DNA from: Pisolithus tinctorius
Taxonomy: Eukaryota > Basidiomycota > Agaricomycetes > Boletales > Pisolithaceae
Assembly: GCA_024663395.1 (NCBI GenBank)
Contig: JANFAH010000080.1
Coordinates: 124,001-188,000 of the forward strand
Reading direction: 5' to 3'
DNA: 64,000 nucleotides
In this document: positions 47,796 to 59,826 of the stretch, one piece after another
Layout of the letters: the number at the start of each line of letters is the position of its first letter
Position numbering within the stretch: the first letter of the stretch is position 1
Position numbers and translations under genes: made by a program
The notes under the pieces: generated by a model
Seen by the model: the letters and a program-made list of their open reading frames with translations, nothing else
Databases searched by the model: none
Told to the model about the DNA's origin: nothing

Positions 47796-49241
47796 TCATG
47801 AAGATACAACCCGATCTCGCGAGGGAAGTAGTGGAGTGTGTTCTGTCGGAGGGGCCGGATCCACAGCATCCTCACCCTCCGTTACCACTGCAGACGAACT
47901 CGGCAGCTTGGAGGTATTCCAAGGTTGGGTTACATCAGCTTTGCAGACAGGACACTACAAGCAATGACATCATCAGGTTGGGACCGCGCGTACCTGAAAT
48001 CTGCTTACAACTTTCTTGAGGTTGATGAGCCAATTATCAATCTCCTCAAGGTGAAAAATATGATGACAGGGAAGTTCACGAACACGGTCGCCTTTTGAGA
48101 ACCCGGAGATGCAAATCGCGCATTCGATTTGCGTCTCATACCAGGGTATATGGGCGTCTTCAACTGCTTCGTGAGATGAAGCCGAGTGCGAGGCACCAGA
48201 CTCGAGATCCACCGTACTCGATGATAGGGCGGTTAGGTGAGGTACAGATCCCTCATGTTTTTCCCAAGTCGTCCCGTTCCAAACTCTCCAAGGGAGACTC
48301 TTGACCAGATGCTCTGGGGCTCTGTCGCGCAGAGCGGCACGAGCGATCCGTACACGATGAATGAGAAGAGTGACAAAAGTGAGACAAGAAGGGAGAAACA
48401 GAATGATAACAAAGGTCAAAATTGGCCTGTACAGCCGTCAGAAGTGCTCGCATGAGAGGGACAGATACGGACGAATACCATTCCCAAGCCGGGTACTCTG
48501 CGGTGATCAAAAGTGAGAGTGTCTTCAGGCCGGCGTGGGAGGTAGTCGAAGATCCGATTAATACAATTAATTCCTGATAATCCGCATATCTGATATAGGT
48601 CGAAGGGATGGTAACGTCGGAAGCGTCTTCTGCGAAAACTTAGCTGAGCGATGCGAAATGCGAAATACCACACGGACCTTTACTGTACATGCTAATGAGA
48701 GTGTCTGATATGCCACTGACGTCAGGGTCTTCACCGCCGACAACAACGGCTCTGGCACCCAGGCGCTGCGACTCCCGAATCTAAGGTAACGGTTGGCTAG
48801 AACATCGGACCATGATCGATGACTTGCCTTGTCGACGAAAGGGCACTGACCACGTTGTACAAGAGCGATCCACGATTCAGTCGGATCCGGGTGGCGATCG
48901 CCAGACGGACAAAGCGGTGGACAACCAGAATTCGGAGGTTCGGCCTTAATAGACGTATCATTGGTAGGACATGAAACCGTAAACGACGATAGTGGGATAA
49001 CGTATCCAAGCAGAGGGTCTTTGAGCTCGAGGCCAAATGATGCAGGGCGAGAATGATAGGTGACCGGGGGGGAGCGATCCACGACTGAGACAGAACTTTC
49101 GACACCCCATACCCATCCCCACAACCAGCTTCCTTCTGCCGATGTGGCCGAGAACTTGTTGATGATGGCCGAACGCTGCGAGTGAGCCCGGACGCTGCAA
49201 AGAAACGCAAGAAGGAAGATTAAGACAAAGAGACGGGCCAT
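47796..49241 (-). CDS. PA-TM-RING E3 ubiquitin ligase
   Basis: Membrane ubiquitin ligase of endosome, vacuole or Golgi type. Exons on the minus strand: 49241-48828, 48780-48684, 48629-48473, 48426-48009 and 47954-47796, giving 414 residues. Order: signal peptide (RLFVLIFLLAFLCSVRA), protease-associated lumenal domain (WIALVQRGQCPF, ARAVVVGGEDPDVSG), one membrane segment (LTFVIILFLPSCLTFVTLLI), basic loop, RING-H2 (CAICISGF, LPCHHIFH, then CPVC across the last intron) and a short tail. The first intron (48781-48827) is GC-AG type: donor AAG|GCAAGT. The next gene is divergent, 640 bp away. Confidence 0.9.
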
Positions 49242-49881
49242 ATTTCAGGCCCTTTCATGAAGTAGCAAGGGCGAAAATAATGGTGGGCGCAAGAAGTAAA
49301 GCTTCACTGAGGACGATGTCAAATTTCTCGAGTCTTCCCGTGGCGACAGGCTGGCCTCGCGGGGGACATGAGACATCAGAATATGGGAATATGGGATCTG
49401 GCACGAATTATGTCATCGTCGCTTACCCATCGGCTTTTGCCGGCCTGTTCCAAGCCGGTTCCAAGTACTACAGTTGCAGTGCAGTGGGTGTCTGGTCTCC
49501 TGTGCAATTGCACGAAACCAAAAGCAACTGTATCGATGGATTGATGACAAGGAATAGCCCTCAGCGCTCAAGCTGGATGTTCAAACAGAGGTATTGTTGA
49601 TCTATCATCTAATGATTCCAACCTCGCTTCCCGATCAGACGTTTGGGCGGCAGTAGGTGGCACCAGTTACCCCTTGCTGGGCCAACCTGTGTGAAGGCCT
49701 GTTCAGTCACCGCCCCTTGGTCTCTGACGGCGTTGTCAGGTTCCTAGCCTAAAATGCAGTAGTGCGTGACTTGATTCATCAGGTATATATGTATGTATTC
49801 CGCTGTTAGTATCGGTTTCGTTAACTCAGCGCTCTTCCCTCACATTCAATAGCTACGCATCTCCTCTGCCTGGGAAGCCTC
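49242..49881. other. Divergent promoter region of the RING and arrestin-like genes
   Basis: No gene is supported; the frame 49280-49600 shows no known motif. TATATATGTATG near 49782 could serve the arrestin-like gene. Confidence 0.45.
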
Positions 49882-51310
49882 ATGGCGATTATCATGGATC
49901 CAATCCTCTTACCAGATTATTCCCCTTCCATGCCAGCACCAGATTATTCTTCGATGCCTTTACCTGGAGAACATTGCATCCAGCGAACGCCTAGACAGAC
50001 GCTGTACGAGCGTGGAAGCGTGGGGTTCAGCTACCAGGAAAATGGCATGTCTCTCATGCTTCATGGATGTCGGGAAGAGGAAGGTGCTCCAGTCTTTGGC
50101 CTTTGCAGCACTGTTCATGGCGAGTTCGAACCCGCCGACAGAGACAAAATCGTTTCTGTGTCCGCCAAGGTTTGTGCTCGCTCCTAATATACTGTTCGAT
50201 CCTGAGCGTCAAGCAGCTCCAAGGTCATATTTTTATCAAAGAAGGAACGCGGGTATCTTCTACATTGCTTCTTTCCCAGCAACGTACATTATGGGAGATG
50301 GACGATGTAGAAACTGTTTGTCCCGGCATGCTACCACTTTCAGTGTCCTTTCCTGCAAATTACTGGGACAAGGAAAACGAGCGTTATATTCGCCTGCCTC
50401 CTTCATTCTCCATCACGCGTCCACGCCGTGCTGCCGTTGTTTATACGTTGAGCATCCTCCTGCGGAAGAAAAGAGGTTCACTATTTTGCTTAAGGACCGC
50501 AAGGTTTGCACTCCTTGAATGCGTTATGATGATAAGGAGCTCACGACCCACAAAGAGACCTGTCGATGAATGTTCATCTTCGATATAAACCAAGAGTACG
50601 GCCACCACGACCTGCCCCCATATACTTTTCGTCCTTGAAACAATGTCCAGATGAATGGCAAGAGGAAATATGGTCGATAAATAGCGATTTTCTACGCAAC
50701 AACGGCTCTCTTTTTATGGCGGAGTGCTATGTAAGCCATCACTCATCGACAGTGCGTGCTATGTGGGACTGACGTGCTGCCCAGTTTTTCCTTCCATCCG
50801 TAAGGGTGTTTTCCATGTCAGAGAGCATACCATTCCACCTATCATTTTGCGGTCCGATATCCTGCCTGCGAAGGGCGACAACTCCAGAGAAGGATGACGA
50901 GGGGGAGCTGATCGTTGAGCCGATACATGTCTTCTTAGTCCGCCAAACGACGGTGCGCGGACCAGACTCAAAAGCTGTGCAAGAAGAGATTCTCGGAAGA
51001 GGATCTCTGATCGTCGGCGATGAAGCGAGACTGGACAAGATGCTTCCGCAGGATGCTGTATGTATGAGCTGGGACGGTGAACTGCGATGTGACATGCCTC
51101 TCACATGCAGCGCGTTCAGCACGCCTATCCTGGAGGTCAAGGTCTGTTTTTTCTTGTAACCTGAGAGTATATTAAAACATGGCTGTTGCACAGGATTACA
51201 TCGTCCTGTCATTAGTCAATCCCCTTAGGCCAATGAAGATGATGGAGGCTGACGTCCACTATGCTGTTCCTATACGACTCGTTACGCACCCCTGGATCGA
51301 TAGGTCTTGA
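49882..51310 (+). CDS. Arrestin-like protein 1
   Basis: Alpha-arrestin-like adaptor of the type numerous in basidiomycetes; such proteins usually link membrane proteins to ubiquitin ligases. Exons 49882-50169, 50214-50503, 50556-50730, 50785-51141 and 51194-51310 give 408 residues. Arrestin-N-like landmarks are LQGHIFIKEG, the core LPPSFSITRPRRAAVVYTLS followed by LLRKK, and RYKPRVRPPRPAP. The C-terminal half has VFLVRQTTVRG and a final strand VHYAVPIRLVTHPW. The acceptor of intron 1 is ambiguous by three bases (50213 or 50216). An alternative start is Met 49894. No clear PPxY motif was found. A paralogue lies 3.4 kb downstream. Confidence 0.82.
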
Positions 51311-51753
51311 CTAGATAGGGCACGCTTCCTCTAAGTTATGAAGGTATTCTAATTATAATATCTACGACTCTCGTCCTAGTATGACTTGTACCACATATCC
51401 ATCACTTTGTCATGACACAGCATCATAATAGTTCTTGTCTTGTGTCCTAAGCCTACGCATTGCATTATTAAAATATCAAAATGATTGCTGGTGCCCGCGC
51501 TCAAGTGCTCGCCGCCCATGTGTACCTACCGGATTACCTAAGAGGTACTGTGTCAGTCTGACAGCTGTGCTGTGACACGACTGGCACCGCCACAGCTGGC
51601 CATTTGGTCATAGTGGTGTTTGGGGCCCCCTCGGCGCTGAGCGCAGTCAGCGTCCGGCTTGCGGAAATGGGGCTAGGCAGGTATCACCCACCCGCAGTAT
51701 GCGGTGTACACCCTCTGCGGCTTTGAAACCTATCTAATTATTGTTGCTCCTCA
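51311..51753. other. Intergenic region
   Basis: Between arrestin-like 1 and the phospholipase D-like gene. No feature recognised. Confidence 0.5.
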
Positions 51754-54176
51754 ATGCCTTGTTCGTCCGCTATCACGTCCAACATGACCCAGAAGCAGAC
51801 TCGTCAAGTTTCGGACAGAGTCTACGCCATCACTCATTCCAAGGAGACAGTCACGACTGCCTTCGCCTCTTCCCAGGACTCTTCCCCTGGTCGAATTATG
51901 AAGAAATTGTACCGCGACTACCGACGTCACAAGCACAAGGACAGGGGTAGCAGCTGGTCTGTAGGGGTGCAACAAGACACAGCGACGAAAGAGGAGCACT
52001 CGACACGCGAGAAGTACCATGTACAACCAGACCTTTCATCACTCTCAACCGAACCAACACAAGCTGACCTCGACAGAGCTGCGGAATGCGGCGACTTTGG
52101 TAGACGACCAAGCGATCTGTTCCTGAAGGTCTGTGGTGGTTATCTTGCGCACCCTTACCTCTAACAAGACCTTAAAGATGTATGTGGACGTACTTGCGGT
52201 TATCGATAAGGAGCTGTGGTCAGGTGTCGTATCACCCCCGTTGCTTGGTTCCAGGGGCGTCGTCACCATGTCCATTATATCCGTGTATGTTTCTTCAGGG
52301 AATCCGCTTGGTGACCAGGGCCGAATGCCTCGATATTTCGCAGGGACTTATTGCCTTCTCTAGGATACCCGACATCATGCAACATCATTATGACTGTATT
52401 GTCGCGGCACGGCACGAGATCTTCCTCGCCACCAACTTTTGGCAGGCATCCACGTCTTCACAAAAAATATGCCAAGCCCTGAAAGAACTTTCAAGACGCG
52501 CGGAACGGAGGGGAAAAAGAGTGGTCGTGAAAGCCATGTACGACCGGGCACACTTCAAGATGTTCACTCACAACCGTGTTTACGTCGAAGAAGAGGAATG
52601 GTTGAAGGAAGTGGTCATGTTACCGAAACGGAGTGAAATACCATGGATAGACTTCGAGCTTGTGAATTATCATCGGTGAGCAGATTTGGGTTGAACGATC
52701 CAAGGTGTATTGTTTGATGGCGCCCACAGCCCGCTGCTTGGAACGTTTCATACTAAGTTTATGATCGTAGACCGTAAGATTGCACTGGTAGCATCGAACA
52801 ACATCCAAGACCGCCCAAACATGGAAATGATGGTGCACCTCGAAGGTCCCATCGTGGATAGCTTGTACGATATGGCGCTCCTCTGCTGGTCTAAACCAAT
52901 GCATCCTCCATTACCGTTGCTGAACGAGCCATTCCAGCCACCCATGGGCGGATATAAATTTGGAATGGATAACGAATACTCGACGCTTCACAACCTTGAT
53001 GGTTCCAAGGGTGCTGAGCTTTATCACAGGTTTGCACAGCAAGATCATCCCATCAATGATACGCCACCCGAAGCTGACAAGGTTTTCATCTCCGGTAGAT
53101 ATCAAACTGTTACGGAACATCTAAGTAGGTGTCCTTTTTGATGAGTCACGGCATGCCGCATTGAGATCCAACATAGACGCTGGCAACCAACCGAACACAC
53201 GTGCCACCTATGCCACTGTACCGCAAACGCCAGCTCTGACCGACGAGTATACACCACACGTGCTTCACGCGATACATGACGAATGCCCGATGGCACTTGT
53301 GAATCGTGGTCCGAGAGGATCACCAACGAACCCGCGCCAAGCATTGCACAATACGCAAGATGTCGCGTGGTTGGCTGGCCTAAAGTATGCCAAAAAGAAG
53401 GTCTTTATTCAAAGCCCGACCTTCAATGCTCCGCCAGTCGTCGAAGCAGTGTTGAAAGCCGCTCGGCGGGGCGTTGAATGCACCCTTTATATAGACGTCG
53501 GATTTAACGACGGAGGGGAGGCATTGCCTGATCAAGGTGGCACAAATGAACAGGTTGCCAAGAAGATGTACGCAGAGCTTGACGAACAGGGAAAGCAGAA
53601 GTTAAGGATGTTTTGGTACACTGGTAATTACTTACCGTTCCGAATCTTTCGATACTGACTGATTATCTTTCCCTCTCAATGCCACTTGACGCAGGCAAGG
53701 ATCAGAACAAGCCTATCAATGCGTCCGCAAGAAAACGAAATTGTCATGTAAGCTACTACATCGGTTCCAAGTGTTGTGACGGGATCATCTCAACGTATTG
53801 CAGATAAAACTGATGATCATCGACGATATTGTAGGCATCGTCGGCAGTGGGAATCATGGTAAGTCACACGTATACGCTTCGAGTCTGACACGGAGGAGAA
53901 ATAAAATTCCTCCTTCTCGCACCAGACACACAATCGTGGTTCCATAGTCAGGAGGTAAACGTGATGATTGACAACCCCAAGGTCTGTGAGGAATGGCTTG
54001 ATGCCATCCGGAGAAATCAAAACACACACCTCCACGAGCTACAAAAGGACGGTATATATCGGGATGCGGACGGGAACGTGCTTGCGGATTCGGTGTACAT
54101 CAAACCAGGGTTTCTTGGTGTCATCAAGGGAATGCGCAGTTCGATTGCAAGAGTGCGCGGGAAGAGTGGACCGTGA
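51754..54176 (+). CDS. Phospholipase D-like protein with two HKD motifs
   Basis: Member of the PLD superfamily, probably hydrolysing phosphodiester bonds of membrane lipids. Exons 51754-52128, 52178-52284, 52364-52675, 52730-53124, 53177-53623, 53695-53747, 53804-53858 and 53926-54176 give 664 residues. First HKD: HTKFMIVDRK with NNIQDRPNMEMMVHLEGP. Second HKD is built across three exons: CHIKLMIIDD, GSGNHDTQSWFHSQEVNVMID. Flanking motifs VIPDIMQHHYDCIVAARHE and FLATNFWQAS fit fungal PLD-like proteins of this size. Each HKD has His, Lys and Asp in place, so activity is expected. No signal peptide or membrane segment was seen; the basic N-terminus may bind membranes. An alternative start is Met 51784. 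Confidence 0.9.
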
Positions 54177-54762
54177 GCTGTTGCATCGTGCATCTCTTCC
54201 GGGACTTGTATTTCTACGTCATCATATGGTGACCATGTATCCTATGTATTATTTGTTCTCGTGAAGCAAGTGTTGCTGACGGACTTACGAGCACCGTGAA
54301 TAATGACATTCGCGGGTCTGCGAACTCACCCAAACGAGTAATGAACGAAGCATATTAGTCATCCGTACCATATGGTGGATTGGGCCGCAGCCGGTTCTTG
54401 ACGGCACATAACATCAAGCGAGCCAAAATCTCATTTCTACCACTGGACTCGCCAGGCCATTTTACAAACGTTTCTAAGCACTCATATTTGACAGATGGCC
54501 GAGGTAGTTGAAAATCGGAGGAGAGATCGTTGGTTAAACGGTTTGATACGTTGAACCGGTCGAATGTCATCCGGGGAATAAAGGTGAGCGGAGTGGGAAG
54601 GCTGTTTCAAGTATAGCAGGGACACCATATGGTGAATGCAATTGCCCATAAATCACCCGACCGATCCATCTGTCCAGGCGTTAAGACGCCGGCAGCCCCC
54701 GCGACCAGCCACGTCCACCATTTTGTACTTCTTCGCTTCAGGCAGGGGAACATTGCTTAACC
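54177..54762. other. Intergenic region, possibly with an unseen first exon of arrestin-like 2
   Basis: The frame just upstream of the chosen Met at 54763 reads GEHCLT, matching GEHCIQ near residue 30 of arrestin-like 1, so coding sequence may extend upstream to about 54740. I could not place a convincing first exon. Confidence 0.45.
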
Positions 54763-56405
54763 ATGAATGGTCGGCTGAGGCCCAACAGACTGCCCGGCGA
54801 GTTCGTCAAACAGTCAAAGAATGGTTGTGTAACCCTGAGATTGTCTGGGCAAGACGAGCAAGCCTCTTATCCTGTTTGTGGTCCCGGTACATCCATCCAA
54901 GGGCGTGTAGATCTTTACAAGACTGAAGGTGTTACCAGTGTAGAAGTCCAGGTAATGTTGATTCGGCGTGCCCCTTGGGTATCAACAGGGGTAACGGAGT
55001 CTCGTGATTCGCACTAATTTTTTTTTTTAGATCGAAGGTGTATTGAAGCTGGAGCAAGTGGCTGGTAGTGGGACGACGACGTACAAGTTATGCTCGTACA
55101 AAAACATTCTCTGGGTGAAGGACCGGCTACGCAACTCACCTTGCCCAAATTCCTTGCGTTTCAGTCTGTTGCTCCCTACGACTTTTTCAGATGGCGAGAA
55201 AACGTTTGTGAGTATTATTCCAATCTTTTCATCGAGCAGCCCTCATTACCCACGTAGCCACTACCCCCAAGCTATGAAGCACACCTGTCGGGTCTTCCTG
55301 GTTTTCGTGCTTACATCCACTATGCACTTACAGCACTAGTGGTAAAGCCTGATGACGTGCCTAACATAGTAAAGTCCGCTTTTCTACGGAAAGATGACTG
55401 GTACGTAGTCGTGCACACGTCCAAACTCCGTTGAATATGAAGCCAGTCAACAGGGCCATAGTCACACCTGTGCTATATCGTCCACGGTCCCGGCCCCCAT
55501 CCGCAATACCGCCTCCATTGGTGACTCACCCGCTCCACGGCTTGAACGAGACAGTTCAATGGAAGGTGACCACTTCTACGATACTGGCTAATCGTTGCGG
55601 TCAAGACGTAACTGTGAAGGTGTGGAATCCACCCAACGTTTTTATATGCGCACTTCGACATTCCGTCTCATCACAGCTACATCTCCCTACCACACGAGTA
55701 TTTTGCGTTCAACTCCCTATCCCGTTCTACCTAAGTTTCCACGCATCGTCTACTACTCTTGCTTCGTTCAGGCCATTAGCACCCTTCACTTGCCCTTTCG
55801 TGCGAAAAAAGCAGATTACACGGATACAGCTAATGCGACAGACGACGGTAGACATCTGGTGAGAAAACATTTTGAGTTTTATCGATCTACGTAACCAGGA
55901 GGCTGACGTTCTAACAAATTTTATCAGTAACGCCTTGATATTTGGCACGAAATCGGACATGTGGACAGTGGATTGCATCGGAGAAGCTGCCTTCAAGTAC
56001 ATCGTACGTCAACATCATGTGCGTGAAACGACACTCATCGGTGACGGTTAACAGGGAGAAGGCTCAGATTGGTTGGCCTACTCAGGGGAGGTCTTCATAG
56101 CCGACCATATAATCCTTGGTGGGTTCAGAGCAGGAGGATTCTCAGTGCGAGTGAGATACGACATCTTTTCCCGTGCTTCCCAACAGCTCACCGAACGTTG
56201 TAACTTTTTGTAGGATTGCCTGGTACTCACGGTAACCCCGACTGACCTCACTAAGTCGCCTTTCAAGGAAATGAGAACGGTTGTTCCTGTCCAGTTTGCT
56301 ACGGACCGGTGGATTGGGGACGGTTCTGGTCTGACGCTTCATGGCAACGGTCTAGAAAAAGTTTCGGATGAACTCGACTTCGTATCCGAACTACCTTGCC
56401 AGTGA
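54763..56405 (+). CDS. Arrestin-like protein 2
   Basis: Paralogue of the protein at 49882. Exons 54763-54951, 55031-55207, 55258-55400, 55454-55619, 55677-55858, 55928-56003, 56055-56150 and 56214-56405 give 406 residues. Shared landmarks are YPVCGPGTSIQGRVDL, VQIEGVLKLEQ, PLPPSYEAHLSGLPGFRAYI with HYALTALVVK, RPRSRPPSA, LHLPTTRVFCVQLPIPFYL and a final TVVPVQFATDRW. The first intron (79 nt) ends in a long T run. The fifth (55620-55676) is 57 nt with no in-frame stop, so it could be retained without breaking the frame. The N-terminus may be incomplete. PPSY sits inside the conserved fold, so I do not read it as a ligase-binding motif. Confidence 0.82.
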
Positions 56406-56934
56406 CCCGTCTAGCAACCCCGAACTTGTCATTACCTATGGAGGATACGTCCCAATTGGAAGTGCACAAATCTCTCTGGTAGATGTCACGCATTTGAGGG
56501 ACATTGTTTCCTGGATGCAACGTTTTAGCACACGTCCAGCTTGAAGCACCTGTAAATATATTCCAACTTTCAGCGGGGTACGCATGAGGTCTTCGAATCT
56601 CGCCAATTGCGCAGGGTGTAGCCAATGGATGCTTTACATGCACCACTGAAGCCCACCAGCGTCTTGGAGCATCCTTCAATATCTATGATGTCATGACACG
56701 TGATGGAAACATACTTAAATCGACGCGCAGGTCGGTACTCCATCAGCTTGAGCAGACTTCCTACTACCATTTCGCCGTTGACTCTTTGAACGTTGTCTAT
56801 GAGTCTCCCGAACGTAGCACCCAGACTTGAAGCGACTGGGGAGAAACAACTTCCGCTACCCTCCTCACATGTTGCAGAGCCCACTTCAGTGACGACCGCG
56901 TCACAACAAGGTGAGGGCATCTCTTGTCCCAGAC
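56406..56934. other. Unresolved region between arrestin-like 2 and the small gene
   Basis: A plus-strand frame around 56610-56838 (RLGASFNIYDVMTRDG, SYYHFAVDSL) and a minus-strand frame (56570-56920) are open, but neither has a recognised motif or a convincing splice to a neighbour. It could hold an upstream exon of the small gene or a gene relic. Confidence 0.35.
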
Positions 56935-57444
56935 ATGCTCAGAATTAACCACGATATGTTCGGTCGGTCGTCGCCCCCACGCATACATTTTATAAATGAA
57001 GCTGCTGCAGGTCCTGGTTCCGGCCACGAAGTTCCTCTGGACCAGATCCGGAAACCAGAGGAGGTCGACTGGGATGACCCGAATATTCGTGTCGTCGAGC
57101 TACCTCCGCAGAGGAAACCATCATTCAAAGAAAGGGTGTACGGTAAGTGTTGGGAATTGTACTGGTAGCTCCTCTTTCGAAGTTCTCACTAGGCTGAATC
57201 CAGGTTATGCGAGGGTACGTTGCCTTTTATTCGAGTTTCGGAGCAGGCGTTAACTGTGCATTGTGAACGACATATATAATAGGTCATTCGAGGAAGTGTA
57301 AGCAGGCGATTAGAACTTTCGCTGATGAAACTTTGACGTAACATCATCCAGGCACTTGCTGACCCAAACGTCAAGGAGCAAGGAGAAAGAGTTCTTCGCG
57401 GAGAGGAAACGATTCCGAGGCGCAGAGGATCGGCGTCGGACTAG
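56935..57444 (+). CDS. Small conserved fungal protein with micro-exons
   Basis: Proposed exons 56935-57142, 57204-57214, 57283-57297 and 57352-57444 give 108 residues. Exons 2 and 3 are only 11 and 15 nt but have good donors (GTACGT, GTAAGC) and join in phase to read ERVYGYARVIRGSALADPN. The N-terminal part is Pro/Glu-rich (DWDDPNIRVVELPPQRKPSF); the end is basic and Ser-rich. I recognise the general GYA...RG...KEQGE style from small uncharacterised fungal proteins but cannot assign a function. Met 56956 is another possible start. Coding sequence further upstream is possible. Confidence 0.6.
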
Positions 57445-57797
57445 ACGTGTCGGTGAGGGCAGACTCAAAGTGGTTGAATCCATGGAGGTTCCTCGAGTGG
57501 TGGTGGTTCTGCACTGTCTTTTTGTAGTACTTGTGCTACTAGTATTTGTACTCAAGTTGTCGTGCTTGGATGTTTTGGTTCTATTCAAGATCGGGTGTGT
57601 CGATATTGACTATTAAGATTGCGTCAACTTGTTGACCCTGAAAACTGCTGGACAGCGGCTGGACTCCTCGAGCACGTGAGAAGGTTAAAGCCAAAGTATT
57701 GAATGCCTATTCAAGTTATAACCCCTTCCTCACCAGGGCAAAATATTTACTGTAAAAAAAAGCGAGGCGTCCTTGACGATAACATCCACGCAAGTAC
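57445..57797. other. Intergenic region
   Basis: The plus-strand frame 57356-57616 overlaps the last exon of the small gene in another frame and is hydrophobic only by composition. Nothing else is supported. Confidence 0.45.
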
Positions 57798-59686
57798 ATG
57801 TACCAAGCAGTGAAGACAGTCGATAAAATCTTGCGAAGACTTTTTCGAGATGCGGTCGCGATATTGTCTGTGACACTCTCTACTGCAATTACCAACTCTC
57901 TACTTCGTAAATATTACCCCAGGGGCAAAGCATCGGGTTCGATAACTCTCTTGGAGCCAACGCAGCCACTGTCGACGAGCCCCGTCATTTTCAGTGCTGA
58001 GTTTGCGATGGTTGTACGTGATCCAGGTCGTTTCTTTGCCTTATCCTTCGTTTTTCCCATACCTCGGTAGGAAACCAACGTCGTTCGCGTCAACCCGGAG
58101 GGCATAAAACGCGCCGCAGCCTACGTACGTCCCGTCCCGTCTTCATCTGTTCCGTAAGAAGCAGCGTGTAGACGCCCAAACACTGACTGAACATGATTCC
58201 AACTCCTAGATCTCCTACAAAATTGCCGCAGAACAATACACTCCGCGCACGTGGCGAACCCAGCCACTGCACGTATGCCCACCAAAACCCTACTCCCCTT
58301 CGGATCCCCTTACAAGGCAATGCCTAAACTGGATATTTATCATTTCGGCGCTTAACTTTAGCTTCTGGTCCGAAAGGGAGGGTACAGCCGAACGGTATGG
58401 CGTCGAATGGCGCAAAGGATGGGGTATGGAGGAAAGAGTCGTGCATACCGGCTATTGGAGTTTGGTCGCTGCTGTGAATAGAGGTACGCTCTAGTCAAGC
58501 TTGGTTCATCCGACTGCTATCATTATAACGATGTTAGCGTTGGAGGAAAACATTCCTATTACGGACCCTGCTTTTTACTCCTCCGAGGGCCTTTGCCCAG
58601 ATTCGCTCATAGCCTACGTCTTTCGAGCTGCCACACAATGTAGAGAATCGATCCCACTCCTCCAAGAACGCATCGCAATCATGCGTGAGGTGGGGTCCAT
58701 ATTATGCAACGTAAGTCAGCACCAGTCATTTCGATCGGTCGCCTCACCGGTGCTCATACGACTTCCCCTTGTTATACGCCTGTGGCATGAACAAAAACCT
58801 ACGGTCTGTCGATCGCGTAGAATTTCAATGGATCATACCTTGGCTTCCTCGCATCCTTCCATAACCGAAAATATGGTCAAGGAACAGCCATTGACCTCGC
58901 TGAGATGGTCACTCACACCTTCCCTTCTTTCAGGGATGAGCAATGGCTCAATGGTCGCAAAGGTATACCATTCAATCCCTTTATGTATTCTCTGTCACTC
59001 ACCTATCACTTCCCATTTCACACTTCACTTCCGACTTCATTTCCGCTCTGACTTCCATTCTCGTTGGGTCGGTCGCTGGTTGGCTATTGGGTGGCTGGTT
59101 AATGGTTAATTGGTGGGCTGATTTGGCTGGCTGGCTGGTTGTTTGCGCGCTACCCCTAACGCGACATCTCCGGAAATCAGTCCTCTTCTGGAAACGTGCC
59201 CAAATTCTGGTGGCAGAAACATGGGCAGCATTCTACCCCGAAATCTCTACTTACCAACACCCCATTTTCCCCAATGGTCCCGCCATCACTACACTCTCAA
59301 TGTTCGCAGACTATCGCGTTCCCCAGATCTTGCATCATTTGCGGATCTTGGAGTACCCAGATTCTCTCGCACACAAGTTACGAGCAGGGACGTACCTCAC
59401 GTCGGGGTGTAGAGAAGAGATCAGTTTGCGAGCGGCAAGCATTGTCGCTGTTGAAAGAGTAAGGAACGAAATTATATGTTTGCGAGAGAAGTCACACCAG
59501 GGGTCCGGTGAAGCTGGTTGTGGTAACGCCACTGGCACCGGCCAACACGATGAAGTCAGCAGTGTACTCATTGATTTTTACCTTTGGGATTTAGCAAAAA
59601 AGATAGAACGGGGCGAAGAGCGGATAGAGGGTGTAGATACGGCGGATATGGTCCCAGTCCACCGTACGAGAAGTATTTGGTACTGA
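57798..59686 (+). CDS. QNG1: Queuosine 5'-phosphate N-glycosylase-like protein (DUF2419 family)
   Basis: Releases queuine from queuosine nucleotides so it can be reused in tRNA; fungi and animals depend on such salvage. Exons 57798-58013, 58071-58124, 58210-58483, 58538-58710, 58821-58962 and 59181-59686 give 454 residues. Family landmarks are VRVNPEGIKRAAAYI, YTPRTWRTQPLHVCPP, WIFIISALNFSFWSE, YGVEWRKGW, VHTGYWSLVAAVNR, ITDPAFYSSE, FWKRAQILVAETWAAF, MFADYRVPQILHHL and VPVHRTRSIWY. The first 40 residues lack family similarity, so the real start may be further in, but no other in-frame Met precedes the conserved part. The last intron (58963-59180) is 218 nt and contains GGCTGGTT-type repeats. 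Confidence 0.9.
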
Positions 59687-59826
59687 TAGAATACTCACTC
59701 CGAGATGTATGAGAAAGGATCCAACTTGGAACAGACGTATTATGGTAGAATGATTTGATATGTAATGCGTATCAATGCGGGGCTAGGTGTTATCCATGCT
59801 GGAGAAGTAGCAGAAGTCACCGGCAT
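59687..59826. terminator. Convergent 3' ends
   Basis: A 140-bp gap between the stops of the QNG1-like gene (+) and the Pol X-like gene (-). No strong AATAAA was seen. Confidence 0.35.

Noticed and set aside
50250..55290. PPxY ubiquitin-ligase docking motifs in the arrestin-like proteins
   Set aside because: The only matches fall in the conserved LPPSF/Y core strand of the fold, not in a flexible tail.
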